Below the pieces are notes generated by a model, which saw nothing but the letters and a program-made list of their open reading frames with translations, made no database searches and was not told the DNA's origin. The position numbers were made by a program, and so were the translations under genes. 64,000 nt of DNA. Origin: Thioclava dalianensis. GTDB taxonomy: Bacteria > Pseudomonadota > Alphaproteobacteria > Rhodobacterales > Rhodobacteraceae. Below are positions 8,688 through 17,984 of this stretch, one piece after another (within the stretch, counting starts at the first letter, position 1; each line of letters starts with the position of its first letter). The stretch spans positions 186,001-250,000 of the forward strand of contig NZ_JHEH01000001.1 in assembly GCF_000715505.1 (NCBI RefSeq), given 5' to 3'.

Positions 8688-9509
8688 ATGGCTCATGCCG
8701 CACTTTCCGCAAAGGACCTCAATGTCACCGATCATGGCGGCCCGGGGCGTCCGGTCGTGCTGATCCATGGCTGGCCGCTTTCCAGCGTGGCTTGGAGCAA
8801 CCAGATCGAGCCGCTCAAAGCGGCCGGTATGCGCGTGATCACCTATGACCGGCGCGGCTTTGGCAATGCGCTCAAGCCCGAAGCCGGATTCGATTACGAC
8901 ACGCTGGCGGCCGATCTTCATCAGGTGTTGGTCGATCTCGATCTGCACGAGGTGACGTTGGTGGGCTTCTCGATGGGCGGTGGAGAGGTCGCGCGCTATA
9001 TCGGCAATCACGGGGAGGATCGGCTGCATTCCGTGGTGTTTGCCGCCGCCGTGCCCCCCTTTATGCTGCAAGGGCCTGACAATCCTGACGGCCCGCTCAC
9101 GCAAGAGGCCGCTCAGCAGATGGAAGACGGTCTGCGCGCCGATCGGGCCGGGTTCTTTGATAGTTTCGTGACGCAGTTCTATTCGGTCGACGGTGAGATG
9201 AAGGTCTCGCAGGGCGAGCATGAAAAGGCCGTAGCGCTGTGTCTGCAAAGCGATCAGGCGGCGGCACTGGGCTGCATGGAGGCCTTTGGCACCACGGATT
9301 TCCGCAAGGATCTGGAGAAGATCACGGTGCCCACGCTGATCTTGCATAGCGATAGCGATGCGATCGTACCGCTGGAGGGCTCGGGCAAGCGGGTCTTCGA
9401 GACGGTGCGCAACAGCGAGTTGTTCCTCATCGAGGACGCCCCGCATGGCTGCAATGTCTCGCATGCGGCGCGGTTCAACACGACGCTGATCGACTACCTC
9501 ACCCGCTAA
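8688..9509 (+). CDS. Alpha/beta hydrolase (non-haem chloroperoxidase-like)
   Basis: A 273-residue alpha/beta hydrolase. The oxyanion HGWP motif (residues about 27-30), the nucleophile Ser in LVGFSMGGGE, an acidic residue in LILHSDSDAIVP and the His in EDAPHGCNVSHA give a complete triad. This spacing and the HGWPLSSVAW block resemble cofactor-free bromo/chloroperoxidases and aryl esterases. AAGGAC precedes ATG 8688 by about ten bases. Real substrates are probably esters or lactones; the haloperoxidase name is a family label only. Confidence 0.88.
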   Translation: MAHAALSAKDLNVTDHGGPGRPVVLIHGWPLSSVAWSNQIEPLKAAGMRVITYDRRGFGNALKPEAGFDYDTLAADLHQVLVDLDLHEVTLVGFSMGGGEVARYIGNHGEDRLHSVVFAAAVPPFMLQGPDNPDGPLTQEAAQQMEDGLRADRAGFFDSFVTQFYSVDGEMKVSQGEHEKAVALCLQSDQAAALGCMEAFGTTDFRKDLEKITVPTLILHSDSDAIVPLEGSGKRVFETVRNSELFLIEDAPHGCNVSHAARFNTTLIDYLTR

Positions 9510-9531
9510 GCGGAGCGTCGACCAAAGAACG

Positions 9532-9556
9532 GGGCGGCGCCGAAAGCCGCCCTTTT
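9532..9556 (+). terminator. Rho-independent terminator after the hydrolase gene
   Basis: GGGCGGC and GCCGCCC arms with loop GCCGAAA, followed by TTTT at 9553-9556. Confidence 0.85.
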
Positions 9557-9665
9557 CGCATTTTCGCGCCCCGGTTGACGCAAGGTGCGCGCCTAATGGC
9601 CATGCCCTCTTGTATCCGCTTCCTGCCTCCCCATATCGGGTTGTGAAAATGTAACGAGGGTTAAC

Positions 9666-9977
9666 ATGACACGTGACGACTCCCGCGCGCTCTATATCGA
9701 ACAGCGCGTCGCCAATGAGAAGAAATCCGCCCTGCTGGGCTATGTGCTGTGGTTTCTCCTGCCGATGCTGGGCGTGCACCGGATGTATCTGGGCCGGGTG
9801 TTTTCCGGTGTCGTAATGCTCTTGATGACCGGTCTGGGCACGCTCTTTGCGCCGATCCTGATCGGGTATATCCCGCTGGCACTGGTCGGGCTTTGGTGGC
9901 TGATCGATGCGCTGCTGATCCCCGGTATGGTCGCGCAGGACATGAACGAGACGCGTTGGCGGCTGATGCAGGAATAA
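9666..9977 (+). CDS. TM2-domain membrane protein
   Basis: A 103-residue protein with a cytoplasmic-looking N-terminus and a TM2 domain: KKSALLGYVLWFLLPMLGVHRMYLG and GTLFAPILIGYIPLALVGLWWLIDALLIP form the two membrane segments, joined by the conserved HRMYLGR turn. TM2 proteins occur in the inner membrane and their role is largely unknown. It is transcribed alone and converges on the gene at 9985. Confidence 0.85.
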   Translation: MTRDDSRALYIEQRVANEKKSALLGYVLWFLLPMLGVHRMYLGRVFSGVVMLLMTGLGTLFAPILIGYIPLALVGLWWLIDALLIPGMVAQDMNETRWRLMQE

Positions 9978-9984
9978 TCTGGCG

Positions 9985-10611
9985 CTAGCGGTCCAGCTCG
10001 GCCTCGATGGCAAGGCGCTGCGCCTCTGTATCGATCGCGGTTTCCTGCGTGCCCGAGCCAAGCGCTGCGAGTTGCGGATGAAACAGTCCCACCAGCGCCG
10101 AGATCCAGAGATTGACCGCCCAGTTGGGATAGGCCAACTCAACGGAGAAGGCATCCAGCTGGCAGATACGCGCGGCGCTGACCTCGCCCTGCGGCCCGGG
10201 GTTATTCAGATCGCGGGCCTGCGCATCGCTCAGAAAGACCCGCCGCGCGCGCCCCTGCCCATCAAGGCCAATCGTGGCAAGATAAGGCGCGGGCGAGTTC
10301 GCCTCTGACGGGGTCGCCCTGGCATCGCAATAGAGATCGATCTGACAGGCGTCCTCCTCTGGCCCGCCTGTATCGAGCACACGAAACACATAGCGGCTAC
10401 GGGTCTCGGGATCGGTGATTTCACAGCGCGCAGGCCGCGCCCCCGCGCAGGCCCGGAGCCATTCCGACACCACGCTCATCCCCGATTTGGACAGCACCGT
10501 CTCACATTCGAGAACCGTTTCGGCGGCGTCATGCATCTCTTCGAGGCGCGCGCGCGCAAGGCGCGTCAAATCCGGGGTCGTGAACGTGCCGCGCCTGCCC
10601 ATAGGTGTCAT
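9985..10611 (-). CDS. Conserved-looking hypothetical protein
   Basis: A 208-residue soluble protein with no signal peptide or membrane segment and no motif I recognise. The N-terminal half is helical (TTPDLTRLARARLEEMHDAAETVLECETVLSK), and the middle has scattered Cys in an alternating hydrophobic pattern (CEITDPETRSRYVFRVLDTGG; ACQIDLYCDA). ATG 10611 is preceded by AAAGGGCAGGG and is preferred over a longer form starting at 10638. Codon use is like the neighbours. The 3' end is eight bases from the convergent TM2 gene. Confidence 0.65.
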   Translation of the reverse strand: MTPMGRRGTFTTPDLTRLARARLEEMHDAAETVLECETVLSKSGMSVVSEWLRACAGARPARCEITDPETRSRYVFRVLDTGGPEEDACQIDLYCDARATPSEANSPAPYLATIGLDGQGRARRVFLSDAQARDLNNPGPQGEVSAARICQLDAFSVELAYPNWAVNLWISALVGLFHPQLAALGSGTQETAIDTEAQRLAIEAELDR

Positions 10612-10869
10612 CCCTGCCCTTTCCCTTGGTCCCCTCAAGAGGCCCGCTCATAGCCCCTGCTTCACACTACACCGCGCGCGGCCTCCGACAAGCCCTGGGC
10701 GGAGGCGCCGAGACACCCAGCGAGGATCCGCCTGAGCGCGTACACGGCGCGCCCACATTTGCGAGAGAGCCGATTTGGCAGGCTAGGCAGATTGCGCGGG
10801 CAGCTTTATCTTGGAGAGGTCGATGCGCGGTGGCGTTGATCGGCGCCGTCTTTGCGAAAGTGCGATCTC

Positions 10870-12261
10870 ATGACGACAACCTCCTCCCGAGCGGCCCCCT
10901 CTCAAGCGACACTCGCGGCGATCCGCTTTGGCTACGGGCTTTCGCCCGATCAGCCCGCGCCTCGCGGTCCGGCTGCGCTTCTCGATCAGCTCAAGGGCCC
11001 CGACACCGCTGCGCAGCAATTTCCGGTGCCAGATACGGCGCTGTTCCTGACCCATTTGAACGCGATGAAGACGGCCCAACGTGCGCGGCGCCAGAAGGAG
11101 CCCGGCGCCGAAGAGGCTGTAAAGACGGCCACGGGCGATCTCAGCCGGACATGGCTTGCCGGAATGCGCGGACAAATGGCGCGCGCGGCCTTTTCCGATC
11201 AGGGCTTTCGCGAGCGGCTGGCGTTTTTCTGGTGCGACCATTTCACGGTTGTGTCCAAAACTGGCCCCACCCTGCTGGGTCCAGATGCCTTTGCCGAGGA
11301 CGCGATCCGCCCGCATCTCGCCACCACCTTCCCGCAGATGCTGCGCGCCGCCGTCACCCATCCGGCGATGCTGCTCTATCTCGATCAAAACCGCTCGGTC
11401 GGGCCGCAAAGCAAGTTCGGGCTCAAGCGCCATGTGGGGCTGAACGAGAACCTCGGGCGCGAGCTGATGGAATTGCACACGCTTGGCGTGGGCGCGCCCT
11501 ACACCCAGACCGATGTGCGCCAGCTTGCTAAATTGCTGACCGGGCTGGGCTTCAACTCACAGCAGGGCTTTGTCTTTCATCCCAACTGGGCACAGCCGGG
11601 GGCCGAGACCGTGCTGGGCAAGCGCTATGGCGGCGAGACGCCCGCGAAGCTTTCGGATATTTATGACGCGCTCGACGATATCGCGCTGAACCCGGCCACG
11701 GCCCATCATCTGGCCCATAAGCTTGCGGTGCATTTCGTGTCCGACAGCCCCGATCCTGCGTTCGTGGCCCATATCGCTCAGCGCTACAGCGCGACCAAGG
11801 GCGATCTGCCTGCCACCTATGCCGCGCTCTTGGAACATCCCGCAGCCTGGGCGCCACGGAGAGAGAAGACCCGGCAGCCATGGGATTTTCTGGCCGCAAG
11901 CCTGCGCGCGATGGCCCCACCTGCCGATCTGGTGGCCCGGCTCGACGACAAGAAAACGCGCCAGTTTATCCGCAACCCGCTCACCGCGATGGGGCAGCGC
12001 TATCAATCGCCAAACGGCCCCAATGGCTGGGCCGAGGATGCCAGGGCCTGGATCACCCCACAGGCGCTGTCGGACCGGATCAACTGGTCGATGCGGATGT
12101 CGTCCTTTCTTGAGCGCTACCTGCCCGATCCGCGCGTCTTCTTGCACACAGCCCTTGGCGATGCGGCAAGCCCCGCGCTGATCACGGCTGCGGCGCGGGC
12201 GTCGAACAAACGCGAAGGCAACGGGCTCATCCTTGCCTCTGCCGATTTCAACCGTCGCTAG
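10870..12261 (+). CDS. DUF1800 protein
   Basis: A 463-residue DUF1800 protein, with landmark stretches AIRFGYGLSPDQ, RERLAFFWCDHFTV, MLLYLDQNRS, NLGRELMELHTLGVGAPYTQTDVRQLAKLLTGL and LAHKLAVHFVSD. These proteins are regularly encoded beside DUF1501 proteins, as here, and the pair is thought to act outside the cytoplasm, but the activity is not known. ATG 10870 was chosen over an in-frame TTG at 10852. The stop is ten bases before the DUF1501 start, so the two form an operon. Confidence 0.88.
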   Translation: MTTTSSRAAPSQATLAAIRFGYGLSPDQPAPRGPAALLDQLKGPDTAAQQFPVPDTALFLTHLNAMKTAQRARRQKEPGAEEAVKTATGDLSRTWLAGMRGQMARAAFSDQGFRERLAFFWCDHFTVVSKTGPTLLGPDAFAEDAIRPHLATTFPQMLRAAVTHPAMLLYLDQNRSVGPQSKFGLKRHVGLNENLGRELMELHTLGVGAPYTQTDVRQLAKLLTGLGFNSQQGFVFHPNWAQPGAETVLGKRYGGETPAKLSDIYDALDDIALNPATAHHLAHKLAVHFVSDSPDPAFVAHIAQRYSATKGDLPATYAALLEHPAAWAPRREKTRQPWDFLAASLRAMAPPADLVARLDDKKTRQFIRNPLTAMGQRYQSPNGPNGWAEDARAWITPQALSDRINWSMRMSSFLERYLPDPRVFLHTALGDAASPALITAAARASNKREGNGLILASADFNRR

Positions 12262-12271
12262 GAGATCCCAG

Positions 12272-13501
12272 ATGGCTGACGATCTGACCAAAGACAGTCC
12301 CGCACAGCGCCTCCTGTCACGGCGGCTGTTCCTGCGCGGCTCGGCACTGATCGGCTGCTCGGCGGCGGCATGGCCGATGATGAGCCCGGTGACCTTCGCC
12401 GCAGCCCCCGGAGATGAGCGCCTTGTCGTCATCATCCTGCGCGGCGCGATGGATGGGCTCGACGTGGTACGCCCGATTGGCGATCCCGATTATGCGCGCT
12501 ACCGCAAGGACAGCCTGACGGGCGGCGAGACAGGCCCCGCGCTCACCGATTTCTACGCGCTCCATCCCGCGCTGTCGGATCTGATGCCGCTGTGGCACGC
12601 GCGCGAGCTGGGTTTTGCCCATGCGGTGGCGACGCCCTATCGCGACAAGCGCAGCCATTTCGACGGGCAGGATATCTTGGAGGCCGGGACCGGGCTTGAC
12701 GTGCCACAGCCGCAGGTTCGCGATGGCTGGCTCAACCGGATGCTGCAAGCGGTACCCGATCTTCATTCCAACACAGCCTATGCGGTGGGGCGTGACGAGA
12801 TGAAGGTGATCGAAGGCGCGGCCCCGGTGATGTCTTGGGCCCCCAACACCCAATTGCGGCTGAGCGATCAAAGCCAGCGGCTGCTCGAGCAGGTCTATGC
12901 CGAGGATCCGCTGTTTCACGCAGCCTCGCAGGAGGCGATTGCGATTTCAGCCAAGCTGGAATCCGAAAAATCCGGGCGTTCGATGCGGATGAGTGCCGCG
13001 CCCAAGAGCGAAGGCGCCCAGCTTGGTGCCTTCACCGCCGGTCGCCTGCGTGAGGAGACGCGGATCGCAAGCTTCTCGCTCAGCGGCTGGGACACCCATC
13101 ACAACCAGCGCAGCGTGCTGTCGGGTCGGCTGCGCGAGCTGTCCGCGACGCTGCTGGCGCTCAAATCGGGGCTCGGCCCGGTCTGGGGCAAGACCACGGT
13201 GCTCGCGATGACGGAATTTGGCCGCACCGCGCGCGAGAACGGCACCACTGGCACCGATCACGGCACGGGCGGCGCGCTCATCATGGCGGGCGGCGCGATC
13301 AAGGGCGGGAAGGTCTATGGCCGCTGGCCGGGCCTGAGCGATGCCAATCTGTTCGAGCAGCGCGACCTGATGCCCACCGCCGATGTGCGCGCCTATGCCG
13401 CCTGGGCGATGCGCGGGATGTTCGGGTTCGACAAGACGCTGCTGGAGACCAAGGTATTCCCGCGACTCGATATGGGCAATGACCCAAGGATTATCGCCTG
13501 A
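12272..13501 (+). CDS. DUF1501 protein with Tat signal
   Basis: A 409-residue DUF1501 protein (alkaline phosphatase/sulfatase-like fold). The N-terminus has a twin-arginine export signal, SRRLFLRGSALIGCSAAAWP, ending near TFAAAPG, so it is likely exported folded to the periplasm. Core blocks are LVVIILRGAMDGLDVV, RSHFDGQDILEAGT, LSGWDTHHNQ and MTEFGRTARENGTTGTDHGTGGA, the last carrying likely metal ligands. AGGAG lies eight bases before ATG 12272. It is paired with the DUF1800 gene upstream. Confidence 0.9.
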   Translation: MADDLTKDSPAQRLLSRRLFLRGSALIGCSAAAWPMMSPVTFAAAPGDERLVVIILRGAMDGLDVVRPIGDPDYARYRKDSLTGGETGPALTDFYALHPALSDLMPLWHARELGFAHAVATPYRDKRSHFDGQDILEAGTGLDVPQPQVRDGWLNRMLQAVPDLHSNTAYAVGRDEMKVIEGAAPVMSWAPNTQLRLSDQSQRLLEQVYAEDPLFHAASQEAIAISAKLESEKSGRSMRMSAAPKSEGAQLGAFTAGRLREETRIASFSLSGWDTHHNQRSVLSGRLRELSATLLALKSGLGPVWGKTTVLAMTEFGRTARENGTTGTDHGTGGALIMAGGAIKGGKVYGRWPGLSDANLFEQRDLMPTADVRAYAAWAMRGMFGFDKTLLETKVFPRLDMGNDPRIIA

Positions 13502-13538
13502 GGAGGCGGCGTCGCGGGTTCTCGGGTGATGTGAAGGT

Positions 13539-13570
13539 TTTGGGGGCGGCGCATTTGCACCGCCCCCAAA
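13539..13570. terminator. Bidirectional terminator-like hairpin
   Basis: Perfect 11-bp arms TTTGGGGGCGG and CCGCCCCCAAA around a ten-base loop, placed between the converging DUF1501 gene and the flavoprotein gene at 13580. There is no long T run on either side. Confidence 0.65.
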
Positions 13571-13579
13571 CCTTGCGCG

Positions 13580-15190
13580 TTATACGCCTGCATCAATCGG
13601 CTCGAACGCCTCTGAGCGCGCGCGTTTCCAGCGCTTGAGATAGCCCATATTGTCTTCCTCCTCACGCAGCAGGAAGCCCTCGGGCAGGTAGGGATAGACC
13701 TCGTCGCCGACTTTGAAATCGCGGTCGGTGACGCGCACCAGCAGGTGATGGGGCAGGAACTGGCCGGGATGGGTCAGACCGGCCGCCCCCGTCATCTCGG
13801 AAAGCGCCTTCATCGTGTTGCGGTGGAAATTCGACACACGCGTCGCCTTGTCGGGCACCACAAGCGCGCGCTGGCGGATCTTGTCTTGCGTGGTCACCCC
13901 GGTCGGGCAGCGGTTGGTGTGGCACGACTGTGCCTGAATGCAGCCGATCGCGAACATGAAGCCGCGCGCCGAGTTCGCCCAATCCGCCCCAATCGCCAGC
14001 GTCTTGGCGATGTGGAAGGCGGTGACCAGCTTGCCGCTCGCGCCGATCTTGATCCGGTCACGCAGCCCTGCGCCGCGCAGGGTGTTGTGCACAAAGCTCA
14101 ACCCCTCGACCAGTGGGAAGCCCATATGGTTGGCAAATTCCAGAGGAGCTGCCCCGGTGCCGCCCTCCTTGCCATCCACGACGATGAAATCGGGGGTGAT
14201 CCCGGTCTCGAGCATCGCCTTGACCATGCACATGAATTCGCGCCGATGCCCAAGGCACAGCTTGAACCCGATGGGCTTGCCGCCCGACAGCTCGCGCAGC
14301 TGGGCGATGAACTGCATCATCTCAATCGGCGTATCGAAGGCCGAATGCGAAGCCGGCGAGATGCAATCGACGCCCATCGGAATGTCGCGCGCCTCAGCGA
14401 TCTCGGGGGTGATCTTGGCGGCAGGCAGCATCCCGCCATGGCCGGGTTTGGCGCCTTGGCTGATCTTGATCTCGATCATCTTGACCTGCGGATCGGTCGC
14501 GCGCTTGGCAAATTTCTCGGGGTTGAAGGTGCCATCATGATTGCGGCAGCCGAAATAGCCCGAGCCCAACTCATAGATCAGGTCGCCACCCTCGCGGTGA
14601 TAGCGCGAAATCCCGCCCTCGCCGGTGTCATGGGCAAAGCCGCCCGCTTTCGCGCCGCGATTGAGCGCCATGATCGCATTGCCCGACAGCGCGCCAAAGC
14701 TCATGGCCGAGATGTTGTAGATCGAGGCCTGATAGGGTTGCGTGCAGTCCGGCCCGCCGATCTCGACGCGGAAATCGCTGTTCTCGATATGGCGCGGCTT
14801 CACCGAATGGGTGATCCACTGATAGCCCGATTCCGAGACCCGCATCCTTGTGCCGAAGGGTTTGGCATCCTCGACATCCTTGGCGCGTTGATAGACGATC
14901 GTGCGGGTGGCCCGCGAGAACGGCACCTCGTCATCATCGCTCTCGATCAGATATTGCCGGATCTCGGGGCGAATCTCCTCAAAAAGAAAGCGCAGATGCG
15001 CGAGGATCGGATAGTTGCGCGTGATCGCGTGGCGCGATTGCATGATGTCATAGACACCGACAAGCGAGAGCAGCCCGAACAGGACCGCGCCAAGGGCGAA
15101 CCAGTCGTTCCACACAAAACCTATAAGGCAGGCCAAAGTCAGAATGATGCAGATAGCAAGCGGCGAGAACCGGATGAATCGCGTGTACAT
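13580..15190 (-). CDS. Membrane-anchored FMN-binding glutamate synthase family protein
   Basis: A 536-residue stand-alone protein related to the synthase domain of GltB. Two N-terminal helices (residues about 5-45) anchor it in the membrane. Then come FMN-barrel motifs SAMSFGALSGNAIMALNRGA, KISQGAKPGHGGMLP, DGKEGGTGAAPLEF and a Cys cluster CIQAQSCHTNRCPTG like the 3Fe-4S site of glutamate synthase. The glutaminase domain is absent, so it is unlikely to be a classic GOGAT subunit. ATG 15190 has GGAGGGGG immediately upstream. Confidence 0.88.
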   Translation of the reverse strand: MYTRFIRFSPLAICIILTLACLIGFVWNDWFALGAVLFGLLSLVGVYDIMQSRHAITRNYPILAHLRFLFEEIRPEIRQYLIESDDDEVPFSRATRTIVYQRAKDVEDAKPFGTRMRVSESGYQWITHSVKPRHIENSDFRVEIGGPDCTQPYQASIYNISAMSFGALSGNAIMALNRGAKAGGFAHDTGEGGISRYHREGGDLIYELGSGYFGCRNHDGTFNPEKFAKRATDPQVKMIEIKISQGAKPGHGGMLPAAKITPEIAEARDIPMGVDCISPASHSAFDTPIEMMQFIAQLRELSGGKPIGFKLCLGHRREFMCMVKAMLETGITPDFIVVDGKEGGTGAAPLEFANHMGFPLVEGLSFVHNTLRGAGLRDRIKIGASGKLVTAFHIAKTLAIGADWANSARGFMFAIGCIQAQSCHTNRCPTGVTTQDKIRQRALVVPDKATRVSNFHRNTMKALSEMTGAAGLTHPGQFLPHHLLVRVTDRDFKVGDEVYPYLPEGFLLREEEDNMGYLKRWKRARSEAFEPIDAGV

Positions 15191-15347
15191 GCCCCCTCCT
15201 CGGGAAATTTGGGCCAATACGACCACACAGGCGTGACGCGAGGTGGCGTTGAGTCTTCCTAGGGTTATCTCACTGCACAATAAAGCGCCACCTCCAGCGC
15301 GCCTTCCGGCGCGCGCGCGAGCGCACAAACGCGGGATGGCCCGCCCT

Positions 15348-16097
15348 TTAGCGGTGCAGGGTCGAGAGCGGCTGAAAGACCGGCCCGTCGGGCGTGGTCA
15401 TGAACCGCGCGCGAATGTGGAAGACATCGGCCAGAAGCTGCTCGCTGAGCACCTGATCAGGCGGACCATCGGCCACCAGCCGCCCGCGATCCATCACCCA
15501 GATCCGGGTGCAATGGCGCGCGGCCAAGCCCAGATCATGCAGCGAGCACAGCACAGCGCCGCCCGCGCCTGCATGGGCGGCAAAGACCTCCATCGTGTCG
15601 ATCTGCGCCGCCGGATCGAGGCCTGCAATCGGCTCATCGGCCAAGATCAGCGGGCTTTCCTGCGCCAGCGCCCTTGCGATCAGCACACGGGCCTGCTCAC
15701 CGCCCGAGAGCCGGGTGGCCGGGCGCGCCCGCATCGCCTCCAGCCCCATCCGGTGCAAGGCCTCGTTCAGCGCCGCCCGCCCGGCTCCGGTCTGATCGCG
15801 GCCATGCGGCAGACGCCCGAGCCCCACCAGCTCTTCGACCGAGAGGCCCCAAGCGATTTCGCGCGCCTGTGGCAGCCAGGCCGCCGCCCGCGCCCGCGCC
15901 ATCGGATCAAGCCGCGCCAGAGAGCTGTGCCCGCGATGCGCCAGCAGCCCCATCGCCGCGCGCATCAGTGAGGTCTTGCCCGCGCCGTTGGGACCGATCA
16001 GCCCGATCAGCTCGCCGGGGCTTACCTGCGCGCTCACCGCATCGACGACCGGGCATTCGCCGCGCAACACGCTCAGATCTTGCAGCTCCAGTTTCAT
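15348..16097 (-). CDS. btuD: Cobalamin ABC transporter ATP-binding protein
   Basis: A 249-residue ABC ATPase with Walker A GPNGAGKTS, signature LSGGEQARVLIARAL, Walker B LILADEPIAGLD and the His switch in CSLHDLGLAARH. It overlaps the permease gene by four bases. As the last gene of a riboswitch-led btuB-btuF-btuC-btuD operon it should power uptake of vitamin B12 or a corrinoid. By itself the sequence also fits haem or siderophore importers; the specificity comes from context. Confidence 0.85.
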   Translation of the reverse strand: MKLELQDLSVLRGECPVVDAVSAQVSPGELIGLIGPNGAGKTSLMRAAMGLLAHRGHSSLARLDPMARARAAAWLPQAREIAWGLSVEELVGLGRLPHGRDQTGAGRAALNEALHRMGLEAMRARPATRLSGGEQARVLIARALAQESPLILADEPIAGLDPAAQIDTMEVFAAHAGAGGAVLCSLHDLGLAARHCTRIWVMDRGRLVADGPPDQVLSEQLLADVFHIRARFMTTPDGPVFQPLSTLHR

Positions 16098-17077
16098 GTC
16101 TCGCGCCCCAGTTTGCGGATCATCGACAAGAAGAACGGCGCCCCCACGATCGCGGTCAGCACGCCCAGCTTGAGATCGCGCTCGGGGGCAATCACGCGGG
16201 TGGCGATATCGGCGGCCAGCAGCATCACCGCACCACCAAGTGCGGAGGCCGGCAACAGGCGCGATGGGCTCGCGCCGACATGTTTGCGCAGCAGATGCGG
16301 CACCACGAGCCCCACAAAGCCCACAGCCCCCGCAACAGCCGTGGCCGCCCCCACCATCAGCGCGGTGCCGAACACGATCTGCAGGCGCAACCGGCTCAGC
16401 GAGATCCCCATCGAAGCCGCCGCATCTTCGCCCAGGCTCAGCGCATCGAGCCCCGGACCCGCGCGCAGCAAGATCACAGCGCCAAGGATCAGGAAGGGCG
16501 CGGCGAGCGCCACATGCGTCATCGAGCGGTCCGCCAGCGAGCCCATCATCCAGAACACGATTTCAGCGGCGGCATAGGGCGACGGCGCGAGGTTGAGCAC
16601 CAGCGCCGTGGCCGCCCCCGCCAGCGCCGAAACCGCGATGCCCGCAAGGATCAGCACCAGCGCACGCGCCTCGCGTCCCGCCAGCGCCACGATCAGCACC
16701 ACAGCCAGTGCCGCCCCCGCCAGAGCCGCCAGCGGCAGCGCCAGCGCGAAGGCCGCGTAAAGCCCGGTCTGGATCGCCAGCACCGCGCCCAAGGCTGCCC
16801 CCGCAGTGGTGCCGATCAGCCCGGGCTCGGCCAGCGGATTGCGCAAAAACCCCTGCATCGCGGCACCCGACAGTCCCAGCGCAGCCCCCACGCCCACACC
16901 CAGAAGCGCACGTGGCAGGCGCAGCTCGCGCATCACCAGACCCGGCGCGCCTTGCCCCGTGATCAACGCTCGCAGCCCCTCAATCGGGCCGATGCCCGAA
17001 GGGCCGATCAGCAGAGAGGCCAGAAACAGCCCGGCGCAGGCCAGCGTCAACCAGATGAGGAGCGCACGATAACTCAT
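16094..17077 (-). CDS. btuC: Cobalamin ABC transporter permease (FecCD family)
   Basis: A 327-residue inner-membrane permease of the FecCD/BtuC family with about ten helices. GAAMQGFLRNPLAEPGLIGTTAGAALGAVLA near the N-terminus and GFVGLVVPHLLRKHVG near the C-terminus are the typical periplasmic and coupling regions. ATG 17077 (MSYRALL) starts five bases after the btuF stop, with AGG a few bases upstream; an extension to 17173 would run into btuF and is rejected. Confidence 0.88.
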   Translation of the reverse strand: MSYRALLIWLTLACAGLFLASLLIGPSGIGPIEGLRALITGQGAPGLVMRELRLPRALLGVGVGAALGLSGAAMQGFLRNPLAEPGLIGTTAGAALGAVLAIQTGLYAAFALALPLAALAGAALAVVLIVALAGREARALVLILAGIAVSALAGAATALVLNLAPSPYAAAEIVFWMMGSLADRSMTHVALAAPFLILGAVILLRAGPGLDALSLGEDAAASMGISLSRLRLQIVFGTALMVGAATAVAGAVGFVGLVVPHLLRKHVGASPSRLLPASALGGAVMLLAADIATRVIAPERDLKLGVLTAIVGAPFFLSMIRKLGRET

Positions 17078-17081
17078 TGAC

Positions 17082-17984
17082 CTAATTTCTCTTTTTTTGA
17101 ATTTTACGCCCCAAGGCTGCAAGCTCGGAGACCGCCCCCAGCACCGCCGGATCGCCGCAGGACCAGCGCGCATCGCGCAGACCGCTCACACGCGGCAAGG
17201 CGCGCAGCACGGGGTGGTTGAGCACCGCTTGCGCGCGGCTCGTGCCCATGCCCTCCTGCGCGCCCGCGCCGATCAGCAGGTCGGGATGATCCATCACCAG
17301 ATCTTCCAGCGGAATGCGGCCGCCATAGTCCAACCCCGGCCCACTCACGACATTGGCGATCCCCGCCATCGAAAGGATCTGCCCGTCCAGCGTATGCGGC
17401 CCGTAGCCATAGCCGCCCGGCCCGATCACCGCCGCGCGCAGCCCCGGCTTGGGGCGCTTGATCGCGGCCAATCGCGCGTCGAAGGCCTTGATCATCCGCG
17501 CCGCCCGGTCGGGATGGCCCAGCAGCGCGCCCGCTTGGGTGATGCGCGCGCGGATCTCGTCGGGCGAGGTGCCCACGGGCAGTTGCGCGACCCGGATCCC
17601 GAGATGACGCAGCATCCGCAGCGTGTCCGGGTTCGACCAGGTATCGGCCAGCACGAGATCGGGTTTGAGCAGAGAGAGCGCCTCCGCCCGCCCGTAATTG
17701 GCGGGATAGGCCTGTGCCTGCTTCCAGCGCACGGACATGGCGGGATCGGTTGCGAAATGGCTCAGCGAGACGATCTGGTCGGGATCTGCGAGCGCGAGCA
17801 GCAATTGATCTGTGCACAGGTTCATCGAGACGACACGGGCGGGGACTTTGGCCTCGGTCTCGGTCGACGTCACCGCCGGCCCGGATACATCCCCCCGTGC
17901 CGGGACCGCCCCCAAAAGGGAGACGGCCAGCGCGGCGGCGCAAAGCGCCGTGAGAGGATCAGAAGGTCGCACGCAACCCAACAT
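17082..17984 (-). CDS. btuF: Cobalamin periplasmic binding protein (BtuF-like)
   Basis: A 300-residue type III solute-binding protein with an export signal (LTALCAAALAVSLLGAVPARG) and the helical-backbone fold shared by BtuF and haem-binding proteins: RVVSMNLCTDQLLLALADPDQIVSLS, then EALSLLKPDLVLADTWSNP, and a C-terminal WSCGDPAVLGAVSEL. The start at ATG 17984 overlaps the btuB 3' end by 26 bases; a GTG at 17972 is equally possible. Neither has a strong ribosome site, so it is probably translated by coupling to btuB. Confidence 0.82.
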   Translation of the reverse strand: MLGCVRPSDPLTALCAAALAVSLLGAVPARGDVSGPAVTSTETEAKVPARVVSMNLCTDQLLLALADPDQIVSLSHFATDPAMSVRWKQAQAYPANYGRAEALSLLKPDLVLADTWSNPDTLRMLRHLGIRVAQLPVGTSPDEIRARITQAGALLGHPDRAARMIKAFDARLAAIKRPKPGLRAAVIGPGGYGYGPHTLDGQILSMAGIANVVSGPGLDYGGRIPLEDLVMDHPDLLIGAGAQEGMGTSRAQAVLNHPVLRALPRVSGLRDARWSCGDPAVLGAVSELAALGRKIQKKRN

